A DNA stretch of 64,000 nucleotides, from positions 930,001-994,000 of the forward strand of contig NC_013522.1 in assembly GCF_000024905.1 (NCBI RefSeq), read 5' to 3'. Positions 53,012 through 61,652 of the stretch are shown here, one piece after another (the first letter of the stretch is position 1; every line of letters starts with the position of its first letter). The stretch comes from Thermanaerovibrio acidaminovorans DSM 6589. GTDB taxonomy: Bacteria > Synergistota > Synergistia > Synergistales > Synergistaceae. The translations under genes were made by a program, and so were the position numbers. The notes below the pieces were generated by a model. The model was not told where the DNA came from. It did no database searches and saw nothing but the letters and a program-made list of their open reading frames with translations.

Positions 53012-53905
53012 TCAACCTCCCCAGGAACCAAGAGCCTTGACCCCTGCCAAGAGCAGCAGACAGTGGAAAGCAGCCAGAATCGCCAGCACCTTCTCCTTTC
53101 TAATTCCCCTATCGAGAAGCCTGTGATGCCCATGGGTCCTATCGGGAAGAAACGGTGACCTCCTCTTAATGATCCTGCCGGTCATGACAACCAGGGTGTC
53201 CAGGACAGGGAGCCCCCCTAGTAGGAAAAGCACCAACATGAGTCTCAATATGCCCATGGATGCCATGGGTTCCCACGCGTTCCATAGGATGAGCGCCCCG
53301 CAAAGATACCCCAGGAGAGTGCTTCCTCCATCCCCCAGGAATGTCTTGGCTTTGGGGAAGTTCCAGAGCATGACACCCAGCACCAGCCCAGCGGTGAGGG
53401 CCCACGGGAAGGGACCGAAGGTCACCGCACAGAAGCCCATGGTGATAAGCGCCATGGAGAGGCACAGGCCGTCCATCCCATCCACCAGGTTGAACGCGTT
53501 GGTCAGCCCGGTTATCCAGATCACCGAGGCAATCCGGTGCAGTAGGGGCAAGTCCAAGGGATATATGGCCCCGTACGAGGCGGCCAGATGAACCAGGAAC
53601 CTCACCGATGGGGACAGGGAGCTCATGTCGTCCAGGTAGCCCACAAGGAAGACCACCGTGGCACCGGTGGCAACGAAGGGGACAAAGCGCCCCTCATCCC
53701 CGAAGAGCAGGAAGATCAACAAAAGCCCCATCCACAACACTATCCCAGCCCCCCGGGGGGTCACCGAGCTGTGCTGCTTCCTGCCCCCGGGAACGTCCAG
53801 AAGGCGGAATCGCCTGGCCAGTGCCATGGAGAGGGGAACCGCCACGAAGGCCCCCAACATGGCCCCCAGGGCCCTCAGCAGGTGGCTCCAAATGTCACCT
53901 CCCAT
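53012..53905 (-). CDS. WecA/MraY-family undecaprenyl-phosphate GlcNAc-1-phosphate transferase
   Basis: 297 residues, with roughly nine hydrophobic segments. GYLDDMSSLSP (Mg-binding DD), NAFNLVDGMDGLC, FLGDGGSTLLGY and DRTHGHHRLLD define the prenyl-sugar transferase family. DGHHxHH-like C-terminal motif favours the WecA/TagO branch over MraY. It starts glycan assembly on undecaprenyl phosphate, acting with WecB. It is shorter than E. coli WecA. Confidence 0.9.
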   Translation of the reverse strand: MGGDIWSHLLRALGAMLGAFVAVPLSMALARRFRLLDVPGGRKQHSSVTPRGAGIVLWMGLLLIFLLFGDEGRFVPFVATGATVVFLVGYLDDMSSLSPSVRFLVHLAASYGAIYPLDLPLLHRIASVIWITGLTNAFNLVDGMDGLCLSMALITMGFCAVTFGPFPWALTAGLVLGVMLWNFPKAKTFLGDGGSTLLGYLCGALILWNAWEPMASMGILRLMLVLFLLGGLPVLDTLVVMTGRIIKRRSPFLPDRTHGHHRLLDRGIRKEKVLAILAAFHCLLLLAGVKALGSWGG

Positions 53906-53914
53906 GGGTTGTAA

Positions 53915-55057
<1,143 letters not shown>

Positions 55058-55097
55058 CTATCTAAGCTTCAAGACCACATCATGGGGATTATGCCAT

Positions 55098-55123
55098 AAA
55101 AAATGGGCAGCCAAAAGCCGCCC
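55098..55123 (-). terminator. Intrinsic terminator downstream of meaB
   Basis: Minus strand GGGCGGC, TTTTG, GCTGCCC (plus 55105-55123; one G-U pair) followed by A and six T (55098-55104). The next gene on this strand, rpiB-upp, then needs its own promoter; TGGCATAAT about 60-70 bases before it could be an extended -10. Confidence 0.82.
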
Positions 55124-55151
55124 CTTCGCACAACGTTAAGTGATCTGACGC

Positions 55152-56096
55152 TCAACGGGAGGGAGAAAGGACCTGATCGAGGATCTCCTCCGCGAGGCTG
55201 TAGGGGTCCGTCCGCCTCTCCAGGAGTTCCTCCAGCACCCCATGATCTTTCCTGTCCTCCCACACCCGGTTGACCATGGCGGCGATCTCCCTTCTAAGGA
55301 TTCCCTCCACCTGAGACTCTATCCGGGATATGCGCCGCTGGCGCCCCTCTTGACTGCTCATCAGGTGATACCAGTGGGAATCGATGGCCTTCACCGCATC
55401 CCCTACGCCCTCCCCCCGCTCCGCACAGGTCTTCACCACCGGCGGCCGCCAATCCACCCGGGGGGAGATGTCCAACATCATCCTGACGTCCGCCACCACC
55501 TTGTCGGCCCCATCCCTATCCGCCTTGTTGACTATGAACACGTCGGCGATCTCCATTATCCCCGCCTTCATTATCTGAACGTCATCCCCCATGCCGGGGA
55601 CCAGGACCAGACAGACCGTGTCCGCCAGCTTGACGATGTCCACCTCTGACTGGCCAACCCCTACGGTCTCTATGATCACCACGTCCTTGCCGCACGCGTC
55701 CAATATGAGCGCCGCCTCACCGGTGGCACCGCTGACCCCCCCAAGGGATCCACGGCTGCCCATGCTCCTTATGAAAACCTTATCGCTGACCGCATGCCCC
55801 TGCATCCTGAGCCTATCCCCCAGGATGGCCCCCCCGGAGAAGGGGCTGGAGGGGTCCACCGCTATGACCCCCACGCTCTTGCCCGCGTCTAGGAACTGCC
55901 CTATCAGCTTGTCCACCAGCGTGCTCTTCCCCGCCCCGGGGCTACCGGTGATCCCTATGACGTGTGCCCTGCCGGTCTTGGGGTATATGGCCCTCATTAC
56001 CCCATCGGCCAGAGGAGCACCACTCTCCACCAAGCTTATCAACCTGGCTATGGCCCTGTGATCCCCCGACAAAGCCGCATCCACGAGCCTGTTCAA
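55152..56096 (-). CDS. meaB: MeaB/ArgK-family G3E GTPase
   Basis: 314 residues from TTG 56096 with GGAGG eight bases upstream. GITGSPGAGKSTLVDKLIG (Walker A), AVDPSSPFSGGAILGDRLRM (switch I region), ETVGVGQSE and VNKAD are MeaB hallmarks. It protects and loads adenosylcobalamin-dependent mutases such as methylmalonyl-CoA mutase; the mutase is not encoded in this window. A 102-base gap separates it from the upstream propeller gene. Confidence 0.92.
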   Translation of the reverse strand: MNRLVDAALSGDHRAIARLISLVESGAPLADGVMRAIYPKTGRAHVIGITGSPGAGKSTLVDKLIGQFLDAGKSVGVIAVDPSSPFSGGAILGDRLRMQGHAVSDKVFIRSMGSRGSLGGVSGATGEAALILDACGKDVVIIETVGVGQSEVDIVKLADTVCLVLVPGMGDDVQIMKAGIMEIADVFIVNKADRDGADKVVADVRMMLDISPRVDWRPPVVKTCAERGEGVGDAVKAIDSHWYHLMSSQEGRQRRISRIESQVEGILRREIAAMVNRVWEDRKDHGVLEELLERRTDPYSLAEEILDQVLSPSR

Positions 56097-56198
56097 AGCA
56101 AACGCCTCCCCGGACAGTTTAATTCCGCATCTCCCATGATATACCCTAAAACCCCGGATTAGCCCCGGGAAGCACGACTGAATCTTTCAAAAACGGCC

Positions 56199-58019
56199 CT
56201 AGCGGAAGGCGGCGGGGAAGAAGGGCATCCACTCCCTGAAGCTATAGTCCTCCGCGTCCACGAAGAGGGATACCAGGGAGTCCGACACGTTGCCCAGCGG
56301 CACGTCCACCTTGGGCAATGGCATCCGGAAGGTCCACTCCACCCCGTCCAGGGGAGTCAGTGCGGGCTTTGCCCGGAAATACAAGCTTCCTCCGGTAAGG
56401 CGCCTCACCGCGTCCAGCTCCGGCGACGATGGGACACCTATGGCAGCCACATCCAGCCTGAGGCCGTTCATCAGACAGTAGGCCAGCAACCTCTCCTGGT
56501 CCCTTCGCCCCAACCGGACGTTCGAGTTGAGGAGAAGGACCTGAGGCAAGGACATCCCCTTCTCCTCCCTGGCGCGTATATCCCGCCACAGACGGGATGG
56601 ATCCCCGTCGGGGCTCTCCAAGGCCACCACCTGGGGCTCCGGGATCAGCCTCCTGCTGCCGCTCACCGACACCAGCGCCAGCTTGTTCTGCCAAACCCCC
56701 CTGACCACCGGGAACCTGTCCCCTATGGAGGCGAAAAAGGGGGAGAGCCGGGACGTCATGGTGAGGCTGTAAACATCCCCCTCATCTATGGCCATGTCCA
56801 TAACCCCGAAAAGGCCGTTGACCGCCCCATCGTTGTAGATCAGGCCGCCCCAGAGGGGCTGACGCCCTCCCTGGTCTAGCAGCATGATGCCCCCCTGGTA
56901 GGTGCATACGGTCCACGGATCCTTGAGCCCCCTGGCCACCGTATCCAGCGTAACGGTCCCATCCCAGAGGGGACCCACCTTGAACAGGGCCCCGCCCTCG
57001 GCCACCACGAAGAGCCCCCCCTCGTGGTTCCAAGTTAGGTCCCTGACGCCATTGACCCGGACGTTGGCCACCTCCTTGAAGGAGGATCCCCCCGTCCAGT
57101 CCAGCACGTAGACCATCCCGCGCCCCCGGTCCGCCACCGCCAGGCGGCTCCCCAGGGAGTCCACCGCCACCAGCTCGGGCAACCTCCCGGATCCCTTGGG
57201 CCGCCATTGCCCCATTACCCGGCCCCCGGATGATAGGATCAGCAGGCTCCCGGATATCCGGTCCGTGACTGCGAAGGCCCCATCGGAGAGAGCCACCCCA
57301 TCTGAGATGTGCCCATCGTGTTTGAAGTACGGCCATTGGGATATGGCGCCGCTGTACTGGTTCTCCTCCACCCTAAAGGCCCCACCATCGGAGGAGAGGA
57401 CCACCCAATTGAGGTAGTCCAGCGGCACCACCGCCACCGGAGACTTGATGGCCAGGGACGCCAGCCTCTTGCCTCCCCGGTAGATCACTACCCGGTCCCC
57501 CAGGCTGTCCACCAGGAAGAGCTTGTCCCCCAGGGAGCTCACCTTCCCAGCCCCCCCCATGCCCAGGATAAAGGTCCTGTCCAATTTGGGAAGAACGCTG
57601 CCATCCCGGGCGTCCACGAACGTGGCGGACAGCATGGACGCCTTGGGTCGAAGGGCCAGTCTCAAAGACCTGATCTCGTCCTCCAGGGATCGGAGGATCG
57701 ACTTGCCCCGGTAGTCGTTCCTCCTAACCTCCAGGTAGCTCCTTAAGGATGCGGCGGCGTCGTCCAGGTTGCCCATCCTCCTCTGGACCACAGACCGGAG
57801 GAAGTAGAGGTCCACGAAGTACGTGTCCTTCTTCAGCGCACCGGATATGTTGGCCAGGGAGCTCCAATACCTGCGGCCCAGCAGGTCCCGGTAAGCCATC
57901 ATGAAAATGACTTCCGATGCCCGCCGATCCGCCTTGGGCATCTCCTGGGCACCCACCCCCAAACATAGCAAGAGGACCCATATGATGACCCCCGCCGCTA
58001 CCGCCACCCACCTCCTCAT
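56199..58019 (-). CDS. Secreted protein with TPR-like and beta-propeller regions (uncharacterised)
   Basis: 606 residues from ATG 58019, overlapping the upstream stop as ATGA. A signal peptide (WVAVAAGVIIWVLLLCLGVGA) leads into a helical TPR-like part (about 30-115), then a region of repeated strands such as LVDSLGDRVVIYRGGK, AVDSLGSRLAVADRGRG and GGLFVVAEGGALFKV typical of NHL/beta-propeller proteins (about 130-430). The final 150 residues have a Rossmann-like pattern (PQVLLLNSN, LRLDVAAIGVP) resembling part of a VWA domain. No function is assigned. It forms a unit with the two small membrane proteins upstream. Confidence 0.75.
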   Translation of the reverse strand: MRRWVAVAAGVIIWVLLLCLGVGAQEMPKADRRASEVIFMMAYRDLLGRRYWSSLANISGALKKDTYFVDLYFLRSVVQRRMGNLDDAAASLRSYLEVRRNDYRGKSILRSLEDEIRSLRLALRPKASMLSATFVDARDGSVLPKLDRTFILGMGGAGKVSSLGDKLFLVDSLGDRVVIYRGGKRLASLAIKSPVAVVPLDYLNWVVLSSDGGAFRVEENQYSGAISQWPYFKHDGHISDGVALSDGAFAVTDRISGSLLILSSGGRVMGQWRPKGSGRLPELVAVDSLGSRLAVADRGRGMVYVLDWTGGSSFKEVANVRVNGVRDLTWNHEGGLFVVAEGGALFKVGPLWDGTVTLDTVARGLKDPWTVCTYQGGIMLLDQGGRQPLWGGLIYNDGAVNGLFGVMDMAIDEGDVYSLTMTSRLSPFFASIGDRFPVVRGVWQNKLALVSVSGSRRLIPEPQVVALESPDGDPSRLWRDIRAREEKGMSLPQVLLLNSNVRLGRRDQERLLAYCLMNGLRLDVAAIGVPSSPELDAVRRLTGGSLYFRAKPALTPLDGVEWTFRMPLPKVDVPLGNVSDSLVSLFVDAEDYSFREWMPFFPAAFR

Positions 58020-58252
58020 GGCAGGATCTCTTTCCCCACGAAGGAGTAGAAGGTGAGGGTGATCGCCCCCGCCAGGAGGAAACCCAGCAACATCCTGAGG
58101 TAGAAGAGGACCGCCGGCCCCCCGGGCCACCTTCCCCGGTATATGTTGACCACCGCCCTGGCCACCGGGAGGGCCAGCAGGAAGAAGACCAGCCCCAGGA
58201 GGGCCTGACGGTTCAAAACGCTAACATCCCTCAAGAACGACAAAGACAGCAC
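58016..58252 (-). CDS. Small two-helix membrane protein (uncharacterised)
   Basis: 78 residues from GTG 58252. Two hydrophobic helices (about 16-36 and 52-70) with a short basic loop YRGRWPGG between them. No family recognised. It starts 1 base after the previous gene's stop and its own stop overlaps the ATG of the secreted propeller gene, so the three are almost certainly co-translated. Confidence 0.7.
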   Translation of the reverse strand: MLSLSFLRDVSVLNRQALLGLVFFLLALPVARAVVNIYRGRWPGGPAVLFYLRMLLGFLLAGAITLTFYSFVGKEILP

Positions 58253-58253
58253 C

Positions 58254-58451
58254 TCATTTCCTGAACCAGTGCACCGCCTTGGTGTGTTTCTCGTATATGA
58301 GCCTCAGTATCACGTTGTCCCGGAAGGCCTTGGGAGGCAACGTGAAGATCACCGCGGACATCACCGCTATGAGGGCGGCCAATGCCACGATGATCACCAG
58401 GAGGACATTCTTAAGCGTGACGGACTTCCTCCGGGGCATCCTGATCAACAT
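58254..58451 (-). CDS. Small single-pass membrane protein (uncharacterised)
   Basis: 65 residues from ATG 58451 with AAGGGGGTG six bases upstream. A basic N-terminus (RMPRRKSVTLKN) precedes one membrane helix (VLLVIIVALAALIAVMSAVIF), then a short, positively charged C-terminal tail. No family recognised. First gene of a three-gene membrane/secreted unit lying after a pair of hairpins. Confidence 0.65.
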   Translation of the reverse strand: MLIRMPRRKSVTLKNVLLVIIVALAALIAVMSAVIFTLPPKAFRDNVILRLIYEKHTKAVHWFRK

Positions 58452-58505
58452 GGTTAACACCCCCTTCTCGGCCTCTATCCTATCATAACGGTTCGGCATC
58501 AAGCA

Positions 58506-58578
58506 GGAAGAGCTGGAGGGGGCCCCAGCTCTTCCGTGTGGATTAAAATATGAGTACCCAAGATATCCAGGGGATATC
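58506..58578 (-). terminator. Two successive hairpins after the Gfo/Idh/MocA gene
   Basis: The first, GATATCC/GGATATC (58562-58568 and 58572-58578), is a 7-bp stem with a 3-base loop that includes part of the dehydrogenase stop. The second, GGAAGAGCTGG/CCAGCTCTTCC (58506-58516 and 58525-58535), is a perfect 11-bp stem. Neither has a strong T run on the minus strand (TTGGG and TGCTTG follow), so factor-independent termination is doubtful. Confidence 0.45.
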
Positions 58579-59536
58579 AAGCGGTATGGGCCTTGATCCC
58601 CACCGCATCCTGCTCTATCTGCCTAAGGACCTTGACGCACACCTCGAGAGCCCTCTTGCCGTCCCGGATGCCCACCAGGGGCTCCTTGCCCTCCTTCACA
58701 CAGTCCACGAAGTGCTGGAGCTCCATCTTGAGGGGCTCCTTCTTGGGGTAGACCGGGTGCTCCACCACCTCGACGAGGCCGGAGCCGCCCTTGATGCACC
58801 GGTTTATAGACACGTCCTGGGACTCGAAGTCCACCACGATGTACCTCTCCCTCTCCATGATGTCCATCTGCCGGATCCTCTTCTCCGACACCCGGCTGAC
58901 CACCACGTGGGCGATGGTCCCGTTCTTGAAGGTTATCTGAGCACAGGCGATATCCTCGTGATCGGACCTGACCACCGAGCCGGTGGCGGATATGCGGTCT
59001 ATGTCGGAGTTCACCATGGAGAGGATGATATCTATGTCGTGGATCATGAGGTCCAACACTACCCCAACGTCGCTGATCCTGGGGGAGAAGGGCCCCATCC
59101 GCCTGGACTGGATGAGAAGCGGGGAGTCAATCATGCTCCTAACGTACTGCACCGCGCTGTTGAACCGCTCAACGTGTCCCACCTGCAAGACCAGGTCCCT
59201 CTCCGCCGCAATCTTGAGCAGCGTCTCCGCCTCCTCCACCTTGGTGGTCACCGGCTTCTCCACCAGCACATGGATCCCCCTCTTGAGGGCCTCGCTGGCC
59301 ACCTGATAGTGAAGACTGGTGGGCACCGCCACGCTCACCGCATGGGGCCTCACGGTATCCAGAAACTGAACGAAATCCGAGAAGTGGGGAACCCCCATGG
59401 TGTCACCCACATACTGGGCCCTGTCCTCGTTGGAGTCCACCACCCCCACCAGGGTGGCCCCCAGGATCTCGGAATATATCCGGGCATGATGGTACCCCAG
59501 GTGACCAACCCCTATTACCCCTACCCTAACAGACAA
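58577..59536 (-). CDS. Gfo/Idh/MocA-family dehydrogenase
   Basis: 319 residues from TTG 59536 with GGGGAG eight bases upstream. The Rossmann start VGVIGVGHLGYHHARIY, the HVLVEKPVTTKVEEAE motif with the catalytic Lys, and the second alpha/beta domain are typical. Members oxidise or reduce nucleotide sugars or inositols. UDP-GlcNAc 3-dehydrogenase (GnnA), which feeds 3-amino lipid A, is one possibility in a diderm, but the family is too broad to assign. Confidence 0.85.
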   Translation of the reverse strand: MSVRVGVIGVGHLGYHHARIYSEILGATLVGVVDSNEDRAQYVGDTMGVPHFSDFVQFLDTVRPHAVSVAVPTSLHYQVASEALKRGIHVLVEKPVTTKVEEAETLLKIAAERDLVLQVGHVERFNSAVQYVRSMIDSPLLIQSRRMGPFSPRISDVGVVLDLMIHDIDIILSMVNSDIDRISATGSVVRSDHEDIACAQITFKNGTIAHVVVSRVSEKRIRQMDIMERERYIVVDFESQDVSINRCIKGGSGLVEVVEHPVYPKKEPLKMELQHFVDCVKEGKEPLVGIRDGKRALEVCVKVLRQIEQDAVGIKAHTA

Positions 59537-59619
59537 CTGGATCACTCCCCATCAAGCAGATATCTAAAGCTCCTCCATCTGCTCTAATTCTCCCGTAAAT
59601 GAAGCCCAAAGTGGCCTCC

Positions 59620-60354
59620 CTAAACCTTAGGCAAACCGAAAAGGAGGGCCATCCGCCTAGCTGTCCGGTCCCTCCGAAAGGATGGGAGGCTCGGATCCTC
59701 GAAGGTGCATAGGGGGCTGACCATCACGTTGGGAGCGGGGATCCTTGACCTGAGCTGGTCCACCACGGCTCCCTTTATGTCGAAGTAGACCAGGTCCCCC
59801 TCCACCCTCCAGCGGGACGAATGGAGCTCCCTCATGCCTCGCGCCGTGGCGGGGTCATGGACCCTCCGGCTGTAGCAGCCACCACACACGGAAGGACCCA
59901 CCCACGCCCAGACGGAGCCCCAATCCGTAACCGTCCCCTCCATGGCATCCAACGCCCTCTCGCAAATCCCCAACACCGTGCCGGAGTAGCCCGAGTGGAG
60001 CCCCACGATCAAGGGCTCGCTCCTTACTCCCAGGAGCACCGGGACGCAGTCCGCGTACCTCATCGCCCCCACCGCTCCCCGACAGGAGATCATAACCCCA
60101 TCCGCCTCCGGAGCGGGATCCATCGGAAGATCATGATGGAAGGCAAGGATCCGATCCCCGTGAACCTGCCGAGGGGATGCGATGGAGCTCCATCCATCTC
60201 CTATCAACCCCTCCAACGCTCCAAGGTCCAGTGAGATCCCGGATCCCCCGTCGACCAGTGGGCCATCCAGCAGAAGACAGCCCCGGAAGGAGCCGTCCTC
60301 CTCTATCCTCATCACCCGATGCCCCGCCACCAGATCTTCCCTTTGGGTGATCAA
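59620..60354 (-). CDS. YfiH/LACC1-family purine nucleoside phosphorylase-like protein
   Basis: 244 residues. Zinc-site motifs are in SPRQVHGDRIL, MRYADCVPVLLG and VGLHSGYSGTVLG (usually HAGWRG here), with GPSVCGGCYSRR and FRRDRTARRMALL further on. Family members were called multicopper polyphenol oxidases and are now known to phosphorolyse or deaminate purine nucleosides; E. coli YfiH is also linked to peptidoglycan fidelity. It overlaps folC by 4 bases. Confidence 0.88.
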   Translation of the reverse strand: MITQREDLVAGHRVMRIEEDGSFRGCLLLDGPLVDGGSGISLDLGALEGLIGDGWSSIASPRQVHGDRILAFHHDLPMDPAPEADGVMISCRGAVGAMRYADCVPVLLGVRSEPLIVGLHSGYSGTVLGICERALDAMEGTVTDWGSVWAWVGPSVCGGCYSRRVHDPATARGMRELHSSRWRVEGDLVYFDIKGAVVDQLRSRIPAPNVMVSPLCTFEDPSLPSFRRDRTARRMALLFGLPKV

Positions 60355-61652
60355 CTTCCCCTAATCCTCCCTCTCACGTGCCCCACCAGGAAGAGGCTGC
60401 CACAAACCACCACCGTGGGGCCGACATCCAGCGCCATCTTCACCGCCTCCATGGGGTCCGGATTGGAACCCGCCAAGGGGATTCCCAGTTTGGACGCCAG
60501 GGAAGATAGGACCTCCACCGTGGCGGACCGGGCAAGGCCGGGGACGGTGGTGACGAAAAGGGGCGATTTAAGCTCCCCCAGTATCCCCAAAGTGCCCTCT
60601 AGATCCTTGTCCCCCATGGCGGCGAAGACCACCGCGGTTCCCTCCGGGTTCTGGATCCTCTTGAGGCTATCCACCAGGACCCTCATGCCGTGGGGGTTGT
60701 GGGCCCCGTCCAGGATCACTCCCCGGGAACCATCCAAGGGGATCCACTCCATCCGACCGGGCCAGGTAACCTTCGATAGCCCCTCCACCATGGCGGACCT
60801 GGACAGGGGGAACCGGTCCGATATCTCCTCCAGGGCGGTAAGGGCCAGGGATCCGTTGTAAGGCTGGTGAAGCCCCGCTAAGGGGATGAACAGCTCCTCC
60901 TCTACTGAGCCCCTGGTGCGGCGGAAACGGCAACCACCGAGGGACATCTGGAGTAGCTCTACCCGACATTCCCTTGAGTGGATCACCGGCTTGGCACCTA
61001 CCTTGGCGCATCTCTCGAGGAACATCTCCTCCAGACCATCGCCCCCCGGGTCCCCGGCGAAGACCGCCGGCTTCCCGGGCCTTATGACCGCCATCTTCTC
61101 TGCCGCCACGTGGCGAACCGTGGACCCCAGGTATTCCCGATGGTCCAAACCTATGGGGGCACAGACCACACACTCCACCATGCCCAGGGTGTTGGTGGCA
61201 TCCAACCGCCCCCCCATCCCGGCCTCAATCACCGCCAAGTGGATGGAGGCGTCCGCCAGGTAGGAGAAGGCCACGGCGGTAAGGATCTCAAAGTAGGACG
61301 GACGATCCGAAGAAAGCCTCGGATCCCCCTGGATCACATGGGCCACCCTCTCGAGCCTGGGCCAGAGTTCATGGCAGGAGATCTGCTCCCCCCCTATCCT
61401 CAGCCTCTCTCCGGGACTCTCAAGGTGCGGGCTGGTGTACAACCCAACCCGGTAGCCCCCGGCGGACAGGCAGGAGGACAGGGCAGAGCAGGTTGATCCC
61501 TTGCCGTTGGTACCCACCACCAGTATAGAGGGGAACCTCCGCTGGGGGTTCCCCAGTAGGTCCAGCAACCTGGCCAGTCTGGAAAGGCCGGGCCTTATTC
61601 CCGGACTGGCCAGGCTGGAGAGCTCCTCCTCGAACCGGTCCCAGGGGATCAT
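60351..61652 (-). CDS. folC: Folylpolyglutamate/dihydrofolate synthase
   Basis: 433 residues. Mur-ligase fold; ILVVGTNGKGSTCSALSSCL is the P loop and ILDGAHNPHGM is in the C-terminal domain. It adds glutamates to folates and may also make dihydrofolate. It follows valS with an ATGA overlap, a frequent valS-folC pairing. It also supplies the tetrahydrofolate used by FtcD and FchA. Confidence 0.95.
   Translation of the reverse strand: MIPWDRFEEELSSLASPGIRPGLSRLARLLDLLGNPQRRFPSILVVGTNGKGSTCSALSSCLSAGGYRVGLYTSPHLESPGERLRIGGEQISCHELWPRLERVAHVIQGDPRLSSDRPSYFEILTAVAFSYLADASIHLAVIEAGMGGRLDATNTLGMVECVVCAPIGLDHREYLGSTVRHVAAEKMAVIRPGKPAVFAGDPGGDGLEEMFLERCAKVGAKPVIHSRECRVELLQMSLGGCRFRRTRGSVEEELFIPLAGLHQPYNGSLALTALEEISDRFPLSRSAMVEGLSKVTWPGRMEWIPLDGSRGVILDGAHNPHGMRVLVDSLKRIQNPEGTAVVFAAMGDKDLEGTLGILGELKSPLFVTTVPGLARSATVEVLSSLASKLGIPLAGSNPDPMEAVKMALDVGPTVVVCGSLFLVGHVRGRIRGS

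Noticed and set aside
58550-59587. A 345-codon plus-strand open frame over the Gfo/Idh/MocA gene
   Set aside because: Shadow of a recognisable dehydrogenase; His/Leu/Val-rich, no SD, no family features.
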